Below are positions 32,595 through 41,008 of a stretch of 64,000 bases of DNA, piece after piece. A program made the position numbers and the translations under genes. The first letter of the stretch is position 1, and every line of letters starts with the position of its first letter. Origin of the DNA: Streptomyces sp. NBC_00576 (GTDB lineage Bacteria; Actinomycetota; Actinomycetes; Streptomycetales; Streptomycetaceae). The notes under the pieces are model-generated. The model was given only the letters and a program-made list of their open reading frames with translations, was not told the DNA's origin and searched no databases. The stretch spans positions 7,192,001 through 7,256,000 of the forward strand of contig NZ_CP107780.1 of the NCBI RefSeq assembly GCF_036345175.1, given 5' to 3'.

Positions 32595-33530
32595 TCACCG
32601 TTCCGTCGTTCCGTGCAGATCCAGCCGCCAGTCCTGGCCCACGAGATCCTTGCCGAAGGAGCGGTGGGGCTTCTCGGTGGCGAGGACGAAGCCGTGCCGC
32701 CGGTAGATGTGGCGGGCGGCGGTGAGTACGTCGTTGGTCCACAGGACGAGCTCGCGGTAGCCGACCTCCCGGGCGAAGCCGATGACGGCCGCGACGAGCC
32801 GGTCGCCGATACCGAGCCCGCGCGCCTCCGGCTCGACGAGCAGCAGCCGCAGCCGGGCCGTTCCGGGTGCCTCGTCCCGTACGCACATCACGCACCCGAC
32901 CGGCCGTCCGTCCAGCTCGGCGATCCACACCCGCTCCAGATGCGGATCGTGGTCCTCCGCGAAGTCGGCGACGATCCTCGCCACCAGCCCCTCGTAGTCG
33001 GTGTTGAAGCCGTACTCCGCCGCGTAGAGCGCCGCGTTGCGTTGCACGGTCCAGCCGAGGTCGCCGGGGTCGGGCTCACGCAGCACGACGTCCTCGCGGC
33101 GCGGGGGACGGCCGTCGGAGAGGAGCGAGCGGACCGTGTGCAGCGCCTCCGCGAGCCGGGGCCGGTCGGCGGCCGGCACGGTGGCGAGCAGCGAGGCGAT
33201 GGCCTCCGAGGAGCGCTCGTTCAACAGATTGGCGGTCTCCCGCCCGCGCACGGTGAGCGTGACCCGTCGCCGCCGGGGATCCCGCTCGGAGGGAGCCCGC
33301 TCGATCACCTCGTCCTGCTCGAACTTGTTGAGGATGCGGCTCAAGTACCCGGCATCCAGCGTGAGTTCGGCACGGAGATCGGCGGCGTCGGTACGGGTGG
33401 AGTGCGCGAGCTCATAGAGGACGCGGGCCTCGGTGAGGGTGTAGGGAGCGTAGAGGTGGCTGCTGTAGTCGAGGGCGCCGATGACGTTCGTGTAGAAGCG
33501 GTTGAAGGAGCGGATGTCCTGCACGGTCAT
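32595..33530 (-). CDS. fused MarR-type regulator and GNAT acetyltransferase
   Basis: A 311-residue two-domain protein. Residues 1-145 are a MarR winged helix (LTEARVLYELAHS, LRAELTLDAGYLSRILNKFEQDEVI, SERDPRRRRVTLTVRG). Residues 155-305 are a GNAT acetyltransferase (VWIAELDGRPVGCVMC, LRLLLVEPEARGLGIGDRLV with the acetyl-CoA P loop, ARHIYRRHGFVLA). This architecture is recurrent in actinobacteria. It may acetylate a small molecule or protein and sense the same ligand. The target is unknown. Confidence 0.88.
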   Translation of the reverse strand: MTVQDIRSFNRFYTNVIGALDYSSHLYAPYTLTEARVLYELAHSTRTDAADLRAELTLDAGYLSRILNKFEQDEVIERAPSERDPRRRRVTLTVRGRETANLLNERSSEAIASLLATVPAADRPRLAEALHTVRSLLSDGRPPRREDVVLREPDPGDLGWTVQRNAALYAAEYGFNTDYEGLVARIVADFAEDHDPHLERVWIAELDGRPVGCVMCVRDEAPGTARLRLLLVEPEARGLGIGDRLVAAVIGFAREVGYRELVLWTNDVLTAARHIYRRHGFVLATEKPHRSFGKDLVGQDWRLDLHGTTER

Positions 33531-33618
33531 GGACCACCTCGGGGGCGACTGACGACTGGGGCACGGACAGTTGACTCAGTCAGAGATATTGCCGCTTCGA
33601 GGGTAGAGCCCGGGCGAT

Positions 33619-33975
33619 GTGTTCCTCAAGACCCGGCAACGTAGTACGCCAGCCCAGCCACGAGGAACTGATGACGAGGGGCAGATCGCCGTCCTGCCCG
33701 CCGGCACCCCCTCGCCGCGCACAGGACCCTGTCCCTGGCCGACATCAGCGACGTCCCCGGCCTTCCGCCCGCCCGCCGGCCCCGCCACGGCACGTACCCG
33801 CCCGGCCCGGGCCCCGAGATCCGCGACCAGACACAGCCGGCCCAGCTGGCTGTGGACCGGGCACACCGCCGTCCCGCTGACCGACGCACCCCCCGTCGTC
33901 ACCCACATCGCCTGGCCGGCGCACAGCCGCTCCCTCGCCCTCGCGGGGCTGATCCGCACGGCCACACAGCTATGA
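33619..33975 (+). pseudogene. possible WD40-repeat gene remnant
   Basis: The frame reads LWTGHTAVPLTDAPPVVTHIAWP and then SRSLALAGL at its end. This resembles one WD40 blade (LW-x-G-H-T, VT-x-I-A-W, L-x-L-A-G). The first half is Pro/Arg-rich and may be out of frame, with a better-looking reading in another frame. I read the 640-base region between 33531 and 34167 as decayed coding DNA with no intact gene, but the evidence is thin. Confidence 0.3.
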
Positions 33976-34167
33976 CGCGCCCTTGGCTCCCGGCGTCGCC
34001 ATCACGCCGATGACACACCGTCCGAGCGCCGACCAGCCGCTTCGCCCGAAGGCGGCCCTGCTTCGAGGAGCTGGAAGGACCTCAACGAGCTGAAAGGACC
34101 CCAGCGCCGAAAGCCCGCGCCTGCCTTGCATTCCGGCGCCGTATCAGGACGTATCAGAAAAAACTGC

Positions 34168-34563
34168 TCAGGCCCAGAACTCGTTGCTGCGGTCGATGTC
34201 CTCGACGCACTCGTCGAGGTCGGTGACCTTGTCCCCGACGATCCGGAAGACGATGGCGCCGGGCTCGTCGAGCTGCCGGCCCTGGCGCTCGGCGGTGAAA
34301 CGGTGCACTGCGACCGCGTGCCCCCGCCCGTCGACGAGGATGTTCATCAGCACGACGCGCATGCTCCCGGCCGTCTCCTCGGTGAGCCGACGGTACATGT
34401 CGATGATCGCGTCCTGCCCCTTGAAGTCCCCGGAGAGGGGATGGCTTCCGGGTACGTGGTGGGTGCAGTCCGCCGTCATCAGTCCGCGCAGGGTGTCCAT
34501 GTCGCCGCGCGAGAAGGCGTCGAAGCCCTTGCGTACGAGGGCTGCGTGCGGGTGCTCAGTCAT
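34168..34563 (-). CDS. SnoaL-like / NTF2-fold protein
   Basis: A 131-residue single-domain protein with the NTF2-like cone fold. ALVRKGFDAFSRGDMDTLRGLM is the opening helix, then TADCTHHVPGSHPLSGDFKGQDAIIDMYRRL, and two long strands (MRVVLMNILVDGRGHAVAVHRFTAERQG and GAIVFRIVGDKVTDLDECV). Members act as polyketide cyclases, isomerases or ligand-binding proteins. No biosynthetic genes flank it, so the substrate is open. The ATG at 34563 has AAAGGTGGCGATCAC upstream; longer in-frame starts lack support. Confidence 0.8.
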   Translation of the reverse strand: MTEHPHAALVRKGFDAFSRGDMDTLRGLMTADCTHHVPGSHPLSGDFKGQDAIIDMYRRLTEETAGSMRVVLMNILVDGRGHAVAVHRFTAERQGRQLDEPGAIVFRIVGDKVTDLDECVEDIDRSNEFWA

Positions 34564-34642
34564 GGTGATCGCCACCTTTCGGTGTGTGGGCGATGTCCGA
34601 CCGACGGGACTCATTGTCCTCGGGTTCGGGGGCGCTCGCAGG

Positions 34643-35203
34643 TCAGGAGGGAGGCCTAGTCCCCTCTGCCATCGTGCTCCACCGGGACCGCGCGGCCGGT
34701 GTTCCGGGCGGTGCGGTGGGATTCGTAAGGTCGCGGAGGTACGTCAGTCCAGGGCGACCGGAGAGCTGCGTCTCGCCCACGACGGCGAACCCTGTGCGGG
34801 TCAGCACGGCCCGCGATGCCGCGTTGTCGAGTGTTGCCGCGGCACGCAGGACGGTCAGCCCGTAACTGCAGGCGGCGAGGTCGAACAACTCCCGCACGGC
34901 CCAGGTGGCCAGCCCCCGGCCCGCGGCACGCTCTGCGATCCGATACCCGAGGTCGGCGCCGCCATCCGCCACATCCGTGAGATTGACCCGCCCGAGCACC
35001 TCGCCCTCGGCACCGACGAGCACGTGGAAGTAGCAGACACCGGCCTCCTGCTCGGCCAGCAGGGCACGGTGGCGCTCGTCGAACCGGGCGAAGTAGTCAT
35101 CGCCTCGGTCCGGGACAGACGCCGCGAAGTAGGTCCGGTTCTCCTGCTCGAAGGCGAGTAGTGCGGCGGCGTGGCCTGGACGGAGCAGCTGCATCTCGGG
35201 CAT
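34643..35203 (-). CDS. GNAT-family N-acetyltransferase (RimJ-like)
   Basis: A 186-residue GNAT enzyme. It begins MQLLRPGHAAALLAFEQEN. GAEGEVLGRVNLTDVADGGADLGYRIAERAAGRGLATWAVREL holds strand 4 and the acetyl-CoA P loop (R-x-x-G-x-G/A form AAGRGLA). LRAAATLDNAASRAVLTRTGFAVVGE is motif B. Its closest relatives are protein N-terminal or ribosomal-protein acetyltransferases. The ATG at 35203 is chosen because the longer frame upstream runs through an intergenic repeat. The last residues (PGTPAARSRWSTMAEGT) are unusual and may reflect a frame extension. Confidence 0.82.
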   Translation of the reverse strand: MPEMQLLRPGHAAALLAFEQENRTYFAASVPDRGDDYFARFDERHRALLAEQEAGVCYFHVLVGAEGEVLGRVNLTDVADGGADLGYRIAERAAGRGLATWAVRELFDLAACSYGLTVLRAAATLDNAASRAVLTRTGFAVVGETQLSGRPGLTYLRDLTNPTAPPGTPAARSRWSTMAEGTRPPS

Positions 35204-35263
35204 GAACAGGAATATAGGCAACGCGACCGCCGCCCGGTCCTGATTTTCTCCGCGCTCCACAGC

Positions 35264-35392
35264 CCGTCCGGCGTTTGAGGACAAGGCCCGTTCAGGGCCG
35301 TAGGGGGGTTTGGGGGCACAGCCCCCAGGGATGGGACGGGTAGGGGCGGCGGGGGCGAAAAACCTGACCCCCGCACCCCCCAACCCCCTACT
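35264..35392. repeat. dispersed Streptomyces intergenic repeat with terminator hairpin
   Basis: The sequence starts CCCGTCCGGCGTTTGAGGAC and runs through a GGGGGC...GCCCCC hairpin (near 35311-35328), a GGGATGGGACGGGTAGGGGC segment and a GGGGGCGAAAAACC end. I recognise this from memory as an element found in many copies between genes in streptomycetes. It lies between two minus-strand genes and probably terminates the LacI gene transcript. Confidence 0.7.
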
Positions 35393-36434
35393 TCCGAGGC
35401 ACCCCCGAAGACCCCCGAACCATCAACTCCCCCCGAACCGTGGCGATCCCCCCGGGCGGCGGCTCCTCGCGCCCCATCGCGATCCGCCCCGCCCTGGCCC
35501 CCGCCTCCGACAACGGCAACCGCACCGTCGTCAGCGAAGGCACCGCGTCCACACTGAACGGCAGATCGTCGAACCCGGCGACGGACACGTCGTCCGGGAT
35601 CCGCCGCCCCGACTCCCGCAGCGCCGCGCACGCCCCGATCGCGACGGAGTCGTTCGCGGCGACCACAGCCGTGAGCGACGGGTCCCGCCGAAACAGCTCC
35701 AGCGTGGCCTCGTACCCCGACCGACGGTCGTACCGCCCGTAGACGGTCCACCGGGGATCCTCGTCGATCCCGTGGACCGTCAGCGCCGCCCGGTGACCCT
35801 CCAGCCGGTGCCGCGTCGTCGTCCGCTCCTCCGGCCCCGCGATGTATCCCAGCCGCCGGTGCCCCAGCCCGATCAGGTGCTCGGTCAGCTCCTGCCCGCC
35901 CCCGCGGTTGTCGAAGGTCAGCGCGATCGCCGAGGTGTCCGGCGCCGGCGGACGCCCGCACAGCACCACCCGCGTCCCCGCATCCGCGAGTCGCCGCAGC
36001 TTCGCGGAGACGGCCGCGAGGTGCGGCGGGTTCTCGACCGCGCCGCCGGTCAGCACGACCGCCGCGGCGCGCTGCCGCTGCAGCAGGGTGAGGTACGTCA
36101 GCTCGCGCTCCGGGGAGCCGCCCGTGTTGCAGACGACCGCCAGCCGTTCGCCGCCCGCGCGCCCGCCCGGGCCCGAGACCTCCGACTGGATCGCGCTCGC
36201 CATGATCCCGAAGAAGGGGTCGGCGATGTCGTTGACGAGAATCCCGACGAGGTCGGACGTGGCCGCGGCGAGTGCGCTCGCGGGTCCGTTGAGGACGTAG
36301 TCCAGTTCGTCCACGGCGCGCAGTACCCGCTCGCGGGTGGTTGCGGCCACGGGATAGTTCCCGTTCAGTACGCGCGACACCGTCGCGGGCGAGACCTGCG
36401 CGCGGGCCGCCACGTCCGCCAGGGTCACCGTCAT
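35388..36434 (-). CDS. LacI-family repressor of the adjacent polyol operon
   Basis: A 348-residue LacI-type regulator. The DNA-binding domain is intact: MTVTLADVAARAQVSPATVSRVLNGN, with the hinge helix around residues 50-58. The two-lobed ligand domain (VGILVNDIADPFFG, RRLGYIAGPEE, PSLTAVVAANDSVAIGA, VSVAGFDDLPFS) follows. It is divergent from a three-gene operon for dehydrogenase, DUF993 protein and isomerase. The AAGCGCTT palindrome upstream of that operon is a typical LacI-family site. It likely represses the operon until a sugar or polyol binds. Confidence 0.9.
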   Translation of the reverse strand: MTVTLADVAARAQVSPATVSRVLNGNYPVAATTRERVLRAVDELDYVLNGPASALAAATSDLVGILVNDIADPFFGIMASAIQSEVSGPGGRAGGERLAVVCNTGGSPERELTYLTLLQRQRAAAVVLTGGAVENPPHLAAVSAKLRRLADAGTRVVLCGRPPAPDTSAIALTFDNRGGGQELTEHLIGLGHRRLGYIAGPEERTTTRHRLEGHRAALTVHGIDEDPRWTVYGRYDRRSGYEATLELFRRDPSLTAVVAANDSVAIGACAALRESGRRIPDDVSVAGFDDLPFSVDAVPSLTTVRLPLSEAGARAGRIAMGREEPPPGGIATVRGELMVRGSSGVPRK

Positions 36435-36603
36435 CTCGTCGTCCTCCGGTCGCGCATCATGTTGTCTGTCGCGTTGCAGTAAGTTGTCGTATTTTGCGTT
36501 TTCGCGTCCATACAGATGCAGACCCTATGACCTTCGGCTGACCCACGACCGTCCTTCGGCCCCTGCCGTTCGTACCCTCGAACAATTCGACGTCTCTGTG
36601 CTC

Positions 36604-36633
36604 TTGTCCAGACCGCTGCACAGAGGCTAGCTT
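36604..36633 (+). promoter_or_regulatory. candidate promoter of the polyol operon
   Basis: TTGTCC (-35-like) at 36604-36609 and TAGCTT (-10-like) at 36628-36633 with an 18-base spacer, in the 325-base divergent region. A match by eye only. Confidence 0.35.
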
Positions 36634-36644
36634 CTCCCTAGATA

Positions 36645-36656
36645 GAAAGCGCTTGC
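36645..36656. promoter_or_regulatory. LacI-type operator of the polyol operon
   Basis: GAAAGCGCTTGC contains the palindrome AAGCGCTT at 36647-36654, just downstream of the candidate -10. Central CG and dyad symmetry are standard for LacI-family sites. Confidence 0.55.
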
Positions 36657-36759
36657 TGTGACGCTTGCCAGTAGGGCTGCCAGGGGGCTGCTCTTCCACG
36701 GGCGTACGCGGCGCGTACACCGCGTACCCCGCCCCTGTGGCACCTACGAAGGGAAAGAC

Positions 36760-37917
36760 GTGACACGCAAGACGGTGCGTATCGCCATGAACGGCGTGAC
36801 CGGGCGCATGGGCTATCGCCAGCACCTGGTCCGCTCGATCCTCGCCCTGCGCGAGCAGGGCGGTCTCGACCTCGGCGACGGCACCGTGCTGTGGCCGGAA
36901 CCGATCCTGGTCGGCCGCCGCGAGCACGCGCTGAAGGCGCTCGCCGAGCAGCACGGCCTGGACCCGCAGAACGTCTCCACGAACGTGGACGAGGTCCTCG
37001 CCGACCCGACCGTCGACATCTACTTCGACGCGCAGGTCACCTCGGCCCGCGAGGAGTCGATCCGGAAGGCGATCGCGGCGGGCAAGCACATCTACACCGA
37101 GAAGCCCACCGCCACCGGTCTCGAAGGAGCCCTGGAGCTGGCCCGGCTGGCGAACGCGGCCGGTGTGCGCCACGGCGTTGTCCAGGACAAGCTGTTCCTC
37201 CCGGGCCTGCTGAAGCTCAAGCGCCTCATCGACGGCGGCTTCTTCGGCCGCATCCTCTCCATCCGGGGCGAGTTCGGCTACTGGGTCTTCGAGGGCGACT
37301 GGCAGAGCGCCCAGCGTCCGAGCTGGAACTACCGCTCCGAGGACGGCGGTGGCATCGTTGTCGACATGTTCCCGCACTGGGAGTACGTGCTGCACGAGCT
37401 GTTCGGCCGGGTGAAGACCGTCCAGGCCCTCACCGCCACCCACATCCCGCAGCGCTGGGACGAGAACGACAAGCCGTACGACGCCACGGCCGACGACGCC
37501 GCCTACGGCATCTTCGAACTCGAGGGCGGCGCGATCGCCCAGATCAACTCCTCCTGGACCGTGCGCGTCAACCGCGACGAGCTGGTGGAGTTCCAGGTCG
37601 ACGGCACGGAGGGGTCCGCCGTCGCCGGTCTTCGCAACTGCCGTGTACAGCACCGCAGTTCGACCCCGAAGCCGGTCTGGAACCCGGACATCCCGGCGAC
37701 CTACTCCTTCCGCGACCAGTGGCAGGAGATCCCGGACAACGCCGAGTTCGACAACGGCTTCAAGGCCCAGTGGGAGCTGTTCCTCAAGCACGTCTACGCC
37801 GACGCGCCCTACCAGTGGGACCTGCTGGCCGGCGCCCGCGGTGTCCAGCTCGCCGAACTGGGCCTGAAGTCCTCGGCGGAGGGCGTCCGTCTCGACGTAC
37901 CGGAGATCTCGCTGTGA
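36760..37917 (+). CDS. Gfo/Idh/MocA-family dehydrogenase
   Basis: A 385-residue NAD(P)-dependent sugar or polyol dehydrogenase. The Rossmann start is RIAMNGVTGRMGY, with the less common G-x-x-G-x-M form, and VDIYFDAQVTSAREESIRKAIAAGKHIYTEKPTATG carries the family EKP motif with its catalytic Lys. The C-terminal substrate domain includes NYRSEDGGGIVVDMFPHWEY, where the Asp and His sit in the catalytic position. The GTG at 36760 is chosen because GAAGGGA lies nearby; upstream codons encode no family sequence. First gene of a tight operon; overlaps the next start by four bases. Confidence 0.9.
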   Translation: MTRKTVRIAMNGVTGRMGYRQHLVRSILALREQGGLDLGDGTVLWPEPILVGRREHALKALAEQHGLDPQNVSTNVDEVLADPTVDIYFDAQVTSAREESIRKAIAAGKHIYTEKPTATGLEGALELARLANAAGVRHGVVQDKLFLPGLLKLKRLIDGGFFGRILSIRGEFGYWVFEGDWQSAQRPSWNYRSEDGGGIVVDMFPHWEYVLHELFGRVKTVQALTATHIPQRWDENDKPYDATADDAAYGIFELEGGAIAQINSSWTVRVNRDELVEFQVDGTEGSAVAGLRNCRVQHRSSTPKPVWNPDIPATYSFRDQWQEIPDNAEFDNGFKAQWELFLKHVYADAPYQWDLLAGARGVQLAELGLKSSAEGVRLDVPEISL

Positions 37918-39071
37918 CCATCCAACTCCCGGACGCCACGGGTGTGTTGCGGGCCTACGAGCCCCGCGCCACCCCCCTCGCCCTCACCCCCGGCACCCCC
38001 TTCACCTCCCGTACGGTCTACTCGGCGGCCCACGTCGTCGCCGACCCGTACGCGGACGTGTCCCCGGACTCCCCGGCCGCCGTCGACTGGGACGCGACCC
38101 TCGCCTTCCGCCGCCACCTCTGGTCCCACGGCCTCGGCGTGGCGGAGGCCATGGACACCGCCCAGCGCGGCATGGGCCTCGACTGGGCGGGCGCCGCGGA
38201 ACTGATCCGCAGGTCGGCCGCCGAGGCCAAGTCCGTGGGCGGTCTCATCGCCTGCGGCGTCGGCACCGACCAGCTCACCGCCCCCGGCGCCTCCCTGGCG
38301 GACATCCGCAAGGCGTACGAGGAGCAACTCGCCCTCGTCGAGGAGTCCGGCGCCCGGACGATCCTGATGGCGTCCCGGGCCCTGGCCGCAGCGGCGAAGG
38401 GCCCCGAGGACTACCTCGACCTCTACGGCCATCTGCTGCGCCAGTCCGCCGAACCGGTGGTCCTGCACTGGCTCGGCCCGATGTTCGACCCGGCGCTGGA
38501 GGGCTACTGGGGGTCCAGCGACCTCGACGCGGCGACCGAGACCTTCCTCGACGTCATCGCCGCCCACCCCGACAAGGTCGACGGCATCAAGGTGTCGCTC
38601 CTCGACGCCCAGCGCGAGATCGACATCCGCCGCCGCCTCCCGCAGGGCGTGCGCTGCTACACGGGCGACGACTTCAACTACCCCGAGCTGATCGCGGGCG
38701 ACGAGAAGGGCTTCAGTCACGCCCTCCTCGGCATCTTCGACCCGCTGGGCCCGCTGGCGTCGGAAGCGGTCCGCGTCCTCGACACCGGGAACACGGCCGG
38801 CTTCCGTGAACTCCTCGACCCCACGGTCGAGTTGTCCCGCCATCTCTTCCAGACGCCCACCCGCTTCTACAAGACGGGCGTGGTGTTCCTGGCCTGGCTG
38901 GCCGGCCACCAGTCGCACTTCACCATGGTCGGCGGGCTGCAGTCGGCCCGCTCCCTGCCGCACTTCGCGCGCGCCTACCAACTCGCCGACGGACTGGGCC
39001 TGTTCCCGGACCCGAAGCTGGCTCAGGAGCGGATGAAGAACCTGCTGTCCCTGTACGGAGTGGCCCAGTGA
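37914..39071 (+). CDS. DUF993 aldolase-like protein
   Basis: A 385-residue protein of DUF993, distantly related to dihydrodipicolinate synthase-type TIM-barrel aldolases. Recognisable stretches are DWDATLAFRRHLWSHGLGVAEAMDTAQRGMGL, GGLIACGVGTDQL, EESGARTILMASRALA, PVVLHWLGPMFDPALEGYWG, VDGIKVSLLDAQREI (possible Schiff-base Lys), and GVRCYTGDDFNYPELIAGD. These proteins always sit in dehydrogenase/isomerase operons, so a retro-aldol or dehydratase step on an oxidised sugar is likely but unproven. Its GTG start overlaps the dehydrogenase stop (GTGA). Confidence 0.85.
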   Translation: MTIQLPDATGVLRAYEPRATPLALTPGTPFTSRTVYSAAHVVADPYADVSPDSPAAVDWDATLAFRRHLWSHGLGVAEAMDTAQRGMGLDWAGAAELIRRSAAEAKSVGGLIACGVGTDQLTAPGASLADIRKAYEEQLALVEESGARTILMASRALAAAAKGPEDYLDLYGHLLRQSAEPVVLHWLGPMFDPALEGYWGSSDLDAATETFLDVIAAHPDKVDGIKVSLLDAQREIDIRRRLPQGVRCYTGDDFNYPELIAGDEKGFSHALLGIFDPLGPLASEAVRVLDTGNTAGFRELLDPTVELSRHLFQTPTRFYKTGVVFLAWLAGHQSHFTMVGGLQSARSLPHFARAYQLADGLGLFPDPKLAQERMKNLLSLYGVAQ

Positions 39072-39907
39072 GCAGCACCGCGGATCTCTCGCGCTTCAGC
39101 ATCAACCAGATGACGGTGAAGCAACTGTCACTGCCCGAACTGACCGAAGCCTGCCTGGAGTTGGGCGTCCCCGGGGTGGGCCTGTGGCGCGCTCCGGTCC
39201 AGGAGTACGGCGTCGAGGCGACGGCGAAGCTGCTGCGTGACGCGGGCCTCGCCGTCACCACCCTCTGCCGGGGCGGCTTCTTCACGGCGATCGACCCCGC
39301 GAAGCGGGCGGAGGCCCTGGCCGACAACCGCCGGGCGATCGACGAGGCGGCCACACTCGGCACGGACACCCTCGTCCTGGTGTCGGGCGGCCTGCCGGCC
39401 GGCTCGAAGGACCTGCGCGGCGCCCGGGAGCGCATCGCCGACGCGCTCGCCGAGCTGGGCCCGTACGCCGAGACACACGGTGTACGGCTGGCCATCGAGC
39501 CGCTCCACCCCATGTACGCGTCCGACCGCTGCGTGGTCTCGACGCTCACCCAGGCCCTCGACCTCGCGGAGCGTTTCCCCGCCCACCAGGTCGGCGTCGC
39601 GGTGGACACGTACCACATCTGGTGGGACGACAACGCGCCCGCGCAGATCGCCCGCGCCGGCGCCGGTGGCCGTATCCACACCTTCCAACTCGCCGACTGG
39701 ACAACCCCGTTGCCGGAGGGCGTGCTCAACGGCCGCGGTCAGATCGGTGACGGCGCGATCGACATGCGCGAGTGGAAGGCGTATGTCGAGGCCGCCGGTT
39801 ACACCGGTCCCATCGAGGTCGAGCTGTTCAACGACGCGCTGTGGGCCCGGGACGGGCGCGAGGTGCTCGCGGAGACCGCGGCGCGGTTCGTGGAGCACGC
39901 GGCGTGA
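39068..39907 (+). CDS. sugar phosphate isomerase/epimerase, last gene of polyol operon
   Basis: A 279-residue TIM-barrel metal-dependent isomerase. Landmarks are LSRFSINQMTVKQLSLPEL, ECLELGVPGVGLWRAP-like (ACLELGVPGVGLWRAPVQ), AVTTLCRGGFFTA, GTDTLVLVSGGLP, HGVRLAIEPLHPMYASDRC (metal Glu), QVGVAVDTYHIWWDDN (metal Asp and His), RIHTFQLADW, and TGPIEVELFNDALW (metal Glu). Its GTG overlaps the preceding stop by four bases. A 16-bp hairpin ends the operon. Confidence 0.88.
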   Translation: MSSTADLSRFSINQMTVKQLSLPELTEACLELGVPGVGLWRAPVQEYGVEATAKLLRDAGLAVTTLCRGGFFTAIDPAKRAEALADNRRAIDEAATLGTDTLVLVSGGLPAGSKDLRGARERIADALAELGPYAETHGVRLAIEPLHPMYASDRCVVSTLTQALDLAERFPAHQVGVAVDTYHIWWDDNAPAQIARAGAGGRIHTFQLADWTTPLPEGVLNGRGQIGDGAIDMREWKAYVEAAGYTGPIEVELFNDALWARDGREVLAETAARFVEHAA

Positions 39908-39914
39908 CAGCGCA

Positions 39915-39951
39915 GCCGTCCGTACCCGGTGCTCGACCGGGTACGGACGGC
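39915..39951. terminator. 16-bp bidirectional hairpin terminator
   Basis: GCCGTCCGTACCCGGT pairs perfectly with ACCGGGTACGGACGGC around a five-base loop. It separates the convergent polyol operon and the 40-47 kb operon. Confidence 0.8.
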
Positions 39952-39979
39952 ACGGCGCCGTCGGCGCGGCCCGGCGTCC

Positions 39980-41008
39980 TCACGCGCGGATCTCGATGCC
40001 GTGCGAGCGGTCGTCGGTGAGGATCTCCATCAGGGCGCGGTGCTCGGTGCGCAGCCGGTCGACCTTGCCGGTGACCTTGTTGCGGACCTCCAGCTCACAG
40101 CTGGTGATCTTGGTGTTGAGGCAGTGCTTGATGCCGCCGGGCGGGTTGTAGTAGTTGAGCCCGACGAACTGCTCCCGCGCCGCCAGGAACCGCCCGTTGA
40201 CGGTCACGGTGTCGTCGCCCGTGCTGAAGTCCCAGTGGAAGTAACCGAATTGGGCTTTCGCGGTCAATGCCCGTCGCATCGACACGAGTTGGTACTCGCG
40301 GTCGTCGTGCCGCAGGACGAGGAAGGTCGCCATCGGTGTCCGTACCGGCCCGATCTTCGCGCGGGCGGTGACGATCTCCAGGAAGCTGTCCGGGGCGTCG
40401 TCGAACCCGGCGACCTGCCCGAACGCGTAGTAATCCGTGTGCTGGCTGCCCCAGTTGTGGTTCTGGCTGCCCGTCCAGCCGTCCACGTCGACCGTCTCGC
40501 CGTCGACCGTGAGGGAACCGTCGAAGCGGGCCAGCGGCATCCCGACCAGGCTCTTGGCCTTGGGGAAGCCGCCGGCGTACATCTTGGGCGGCAGCAGGAA
40601 CAGGGGCGGTTCGGTGCCCTCGTAGGTCAGGTTCCAGCCGATGCTGCCGTTCGGGCCGGTGGCCTCGCCCTTGAGGCGGCCCGGTTCCAGGACCCGGTCG
40701 CCGACCCGCGCGCCGAACGTCCCGCGCCGGAAGTCGCAGTCGGCGATCGGATACTCCTCCTTGGCGACCACGTGCCGGCCCGTCACCCCGTCGAAGTACA
40801 CCGCCCACAGCTCGCCGATGGCCGCCTCCGGCATCCCGGCCGGGCTGAAGACGGTGTAACGGATCCAGAAGGCGCGCGGCTCCGTGGGATGGTTTCCGCG
40901 CTGGTAGAAGCTCTCGTAGTGGCCCTGCGGCCGGGCCGGGTCGTACCGGACCGTGTTGAGCGGCAGGGTGTGCGGATCGGTGTGCGGACCGTCCTGGCGC
41001 GTCGTCAT
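39980..41008 (-). CDS. CrtC-like lipocalin-type hydratase
   Basis: A 342-residue protein related to carotenoid 1,2-hydratase (CrtC, hydroxyneurosporene synthase) and AttH-type lipocalins. The N-terminal sandwich has HYESFYQRGNHPTEPRAFWIRYTVF and WAVYFDG. The central signature is VDGWTGSQNHNWGSQHTDYYAFGQV, where CrtC proteins have the catalytic NWG-x-E-H/Q-type region. FRRGTFGARVGDRVL and the later QLVSMRRALTAKAQFGYFHWDF complete the two barrels. CrtC adds water to a tertiary alkene; related proteins act on terpenoid or polyketide olefins. The ATG at 41008 overlaps the P450 stop, so the two are translationally coupled. Last gene of the operon. Confidence 0.82.
   Translation of the reverse strand: MTTRQDGPHTDPHTLPLNTVRYDPARPQGHYESFYQRGNHPTEPRAFWIRYTVFSPAGMPEAAIGELWAVYFDGVTGRHVVAKEEYPIADCDFRRGTFGARVGDRVLEPGRLKGEATGPNGSIGWNLTYEGTEPPLFLLPPKMYAGGFPKAKSLVGMPLARFDGSLTVDGETVDVDGWTGSQNHNWGSQHTDYYAFGQVAGFDDAPDSFLEIVTARAKIGPVRTPMATFLVLRHDDREYQLVSMRRALTAKAQFGYFHWDFSTGDDTVTVNGRFLAAREQFVGLNYYNPPGGIKHCLNTKITSCELEVRNKVTGKVDRLRTEHRALMEILTDDRSHGIEIRA

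Noticed and set aside
36891..39071. A 726-residue plus-strand frame spanning the dehydrogenase and DUF993 genes.
   Set aside because: The first 340 residues are an off-frame reading of the dehydrogenase. Only the DUF993 part from 37914 is coding.
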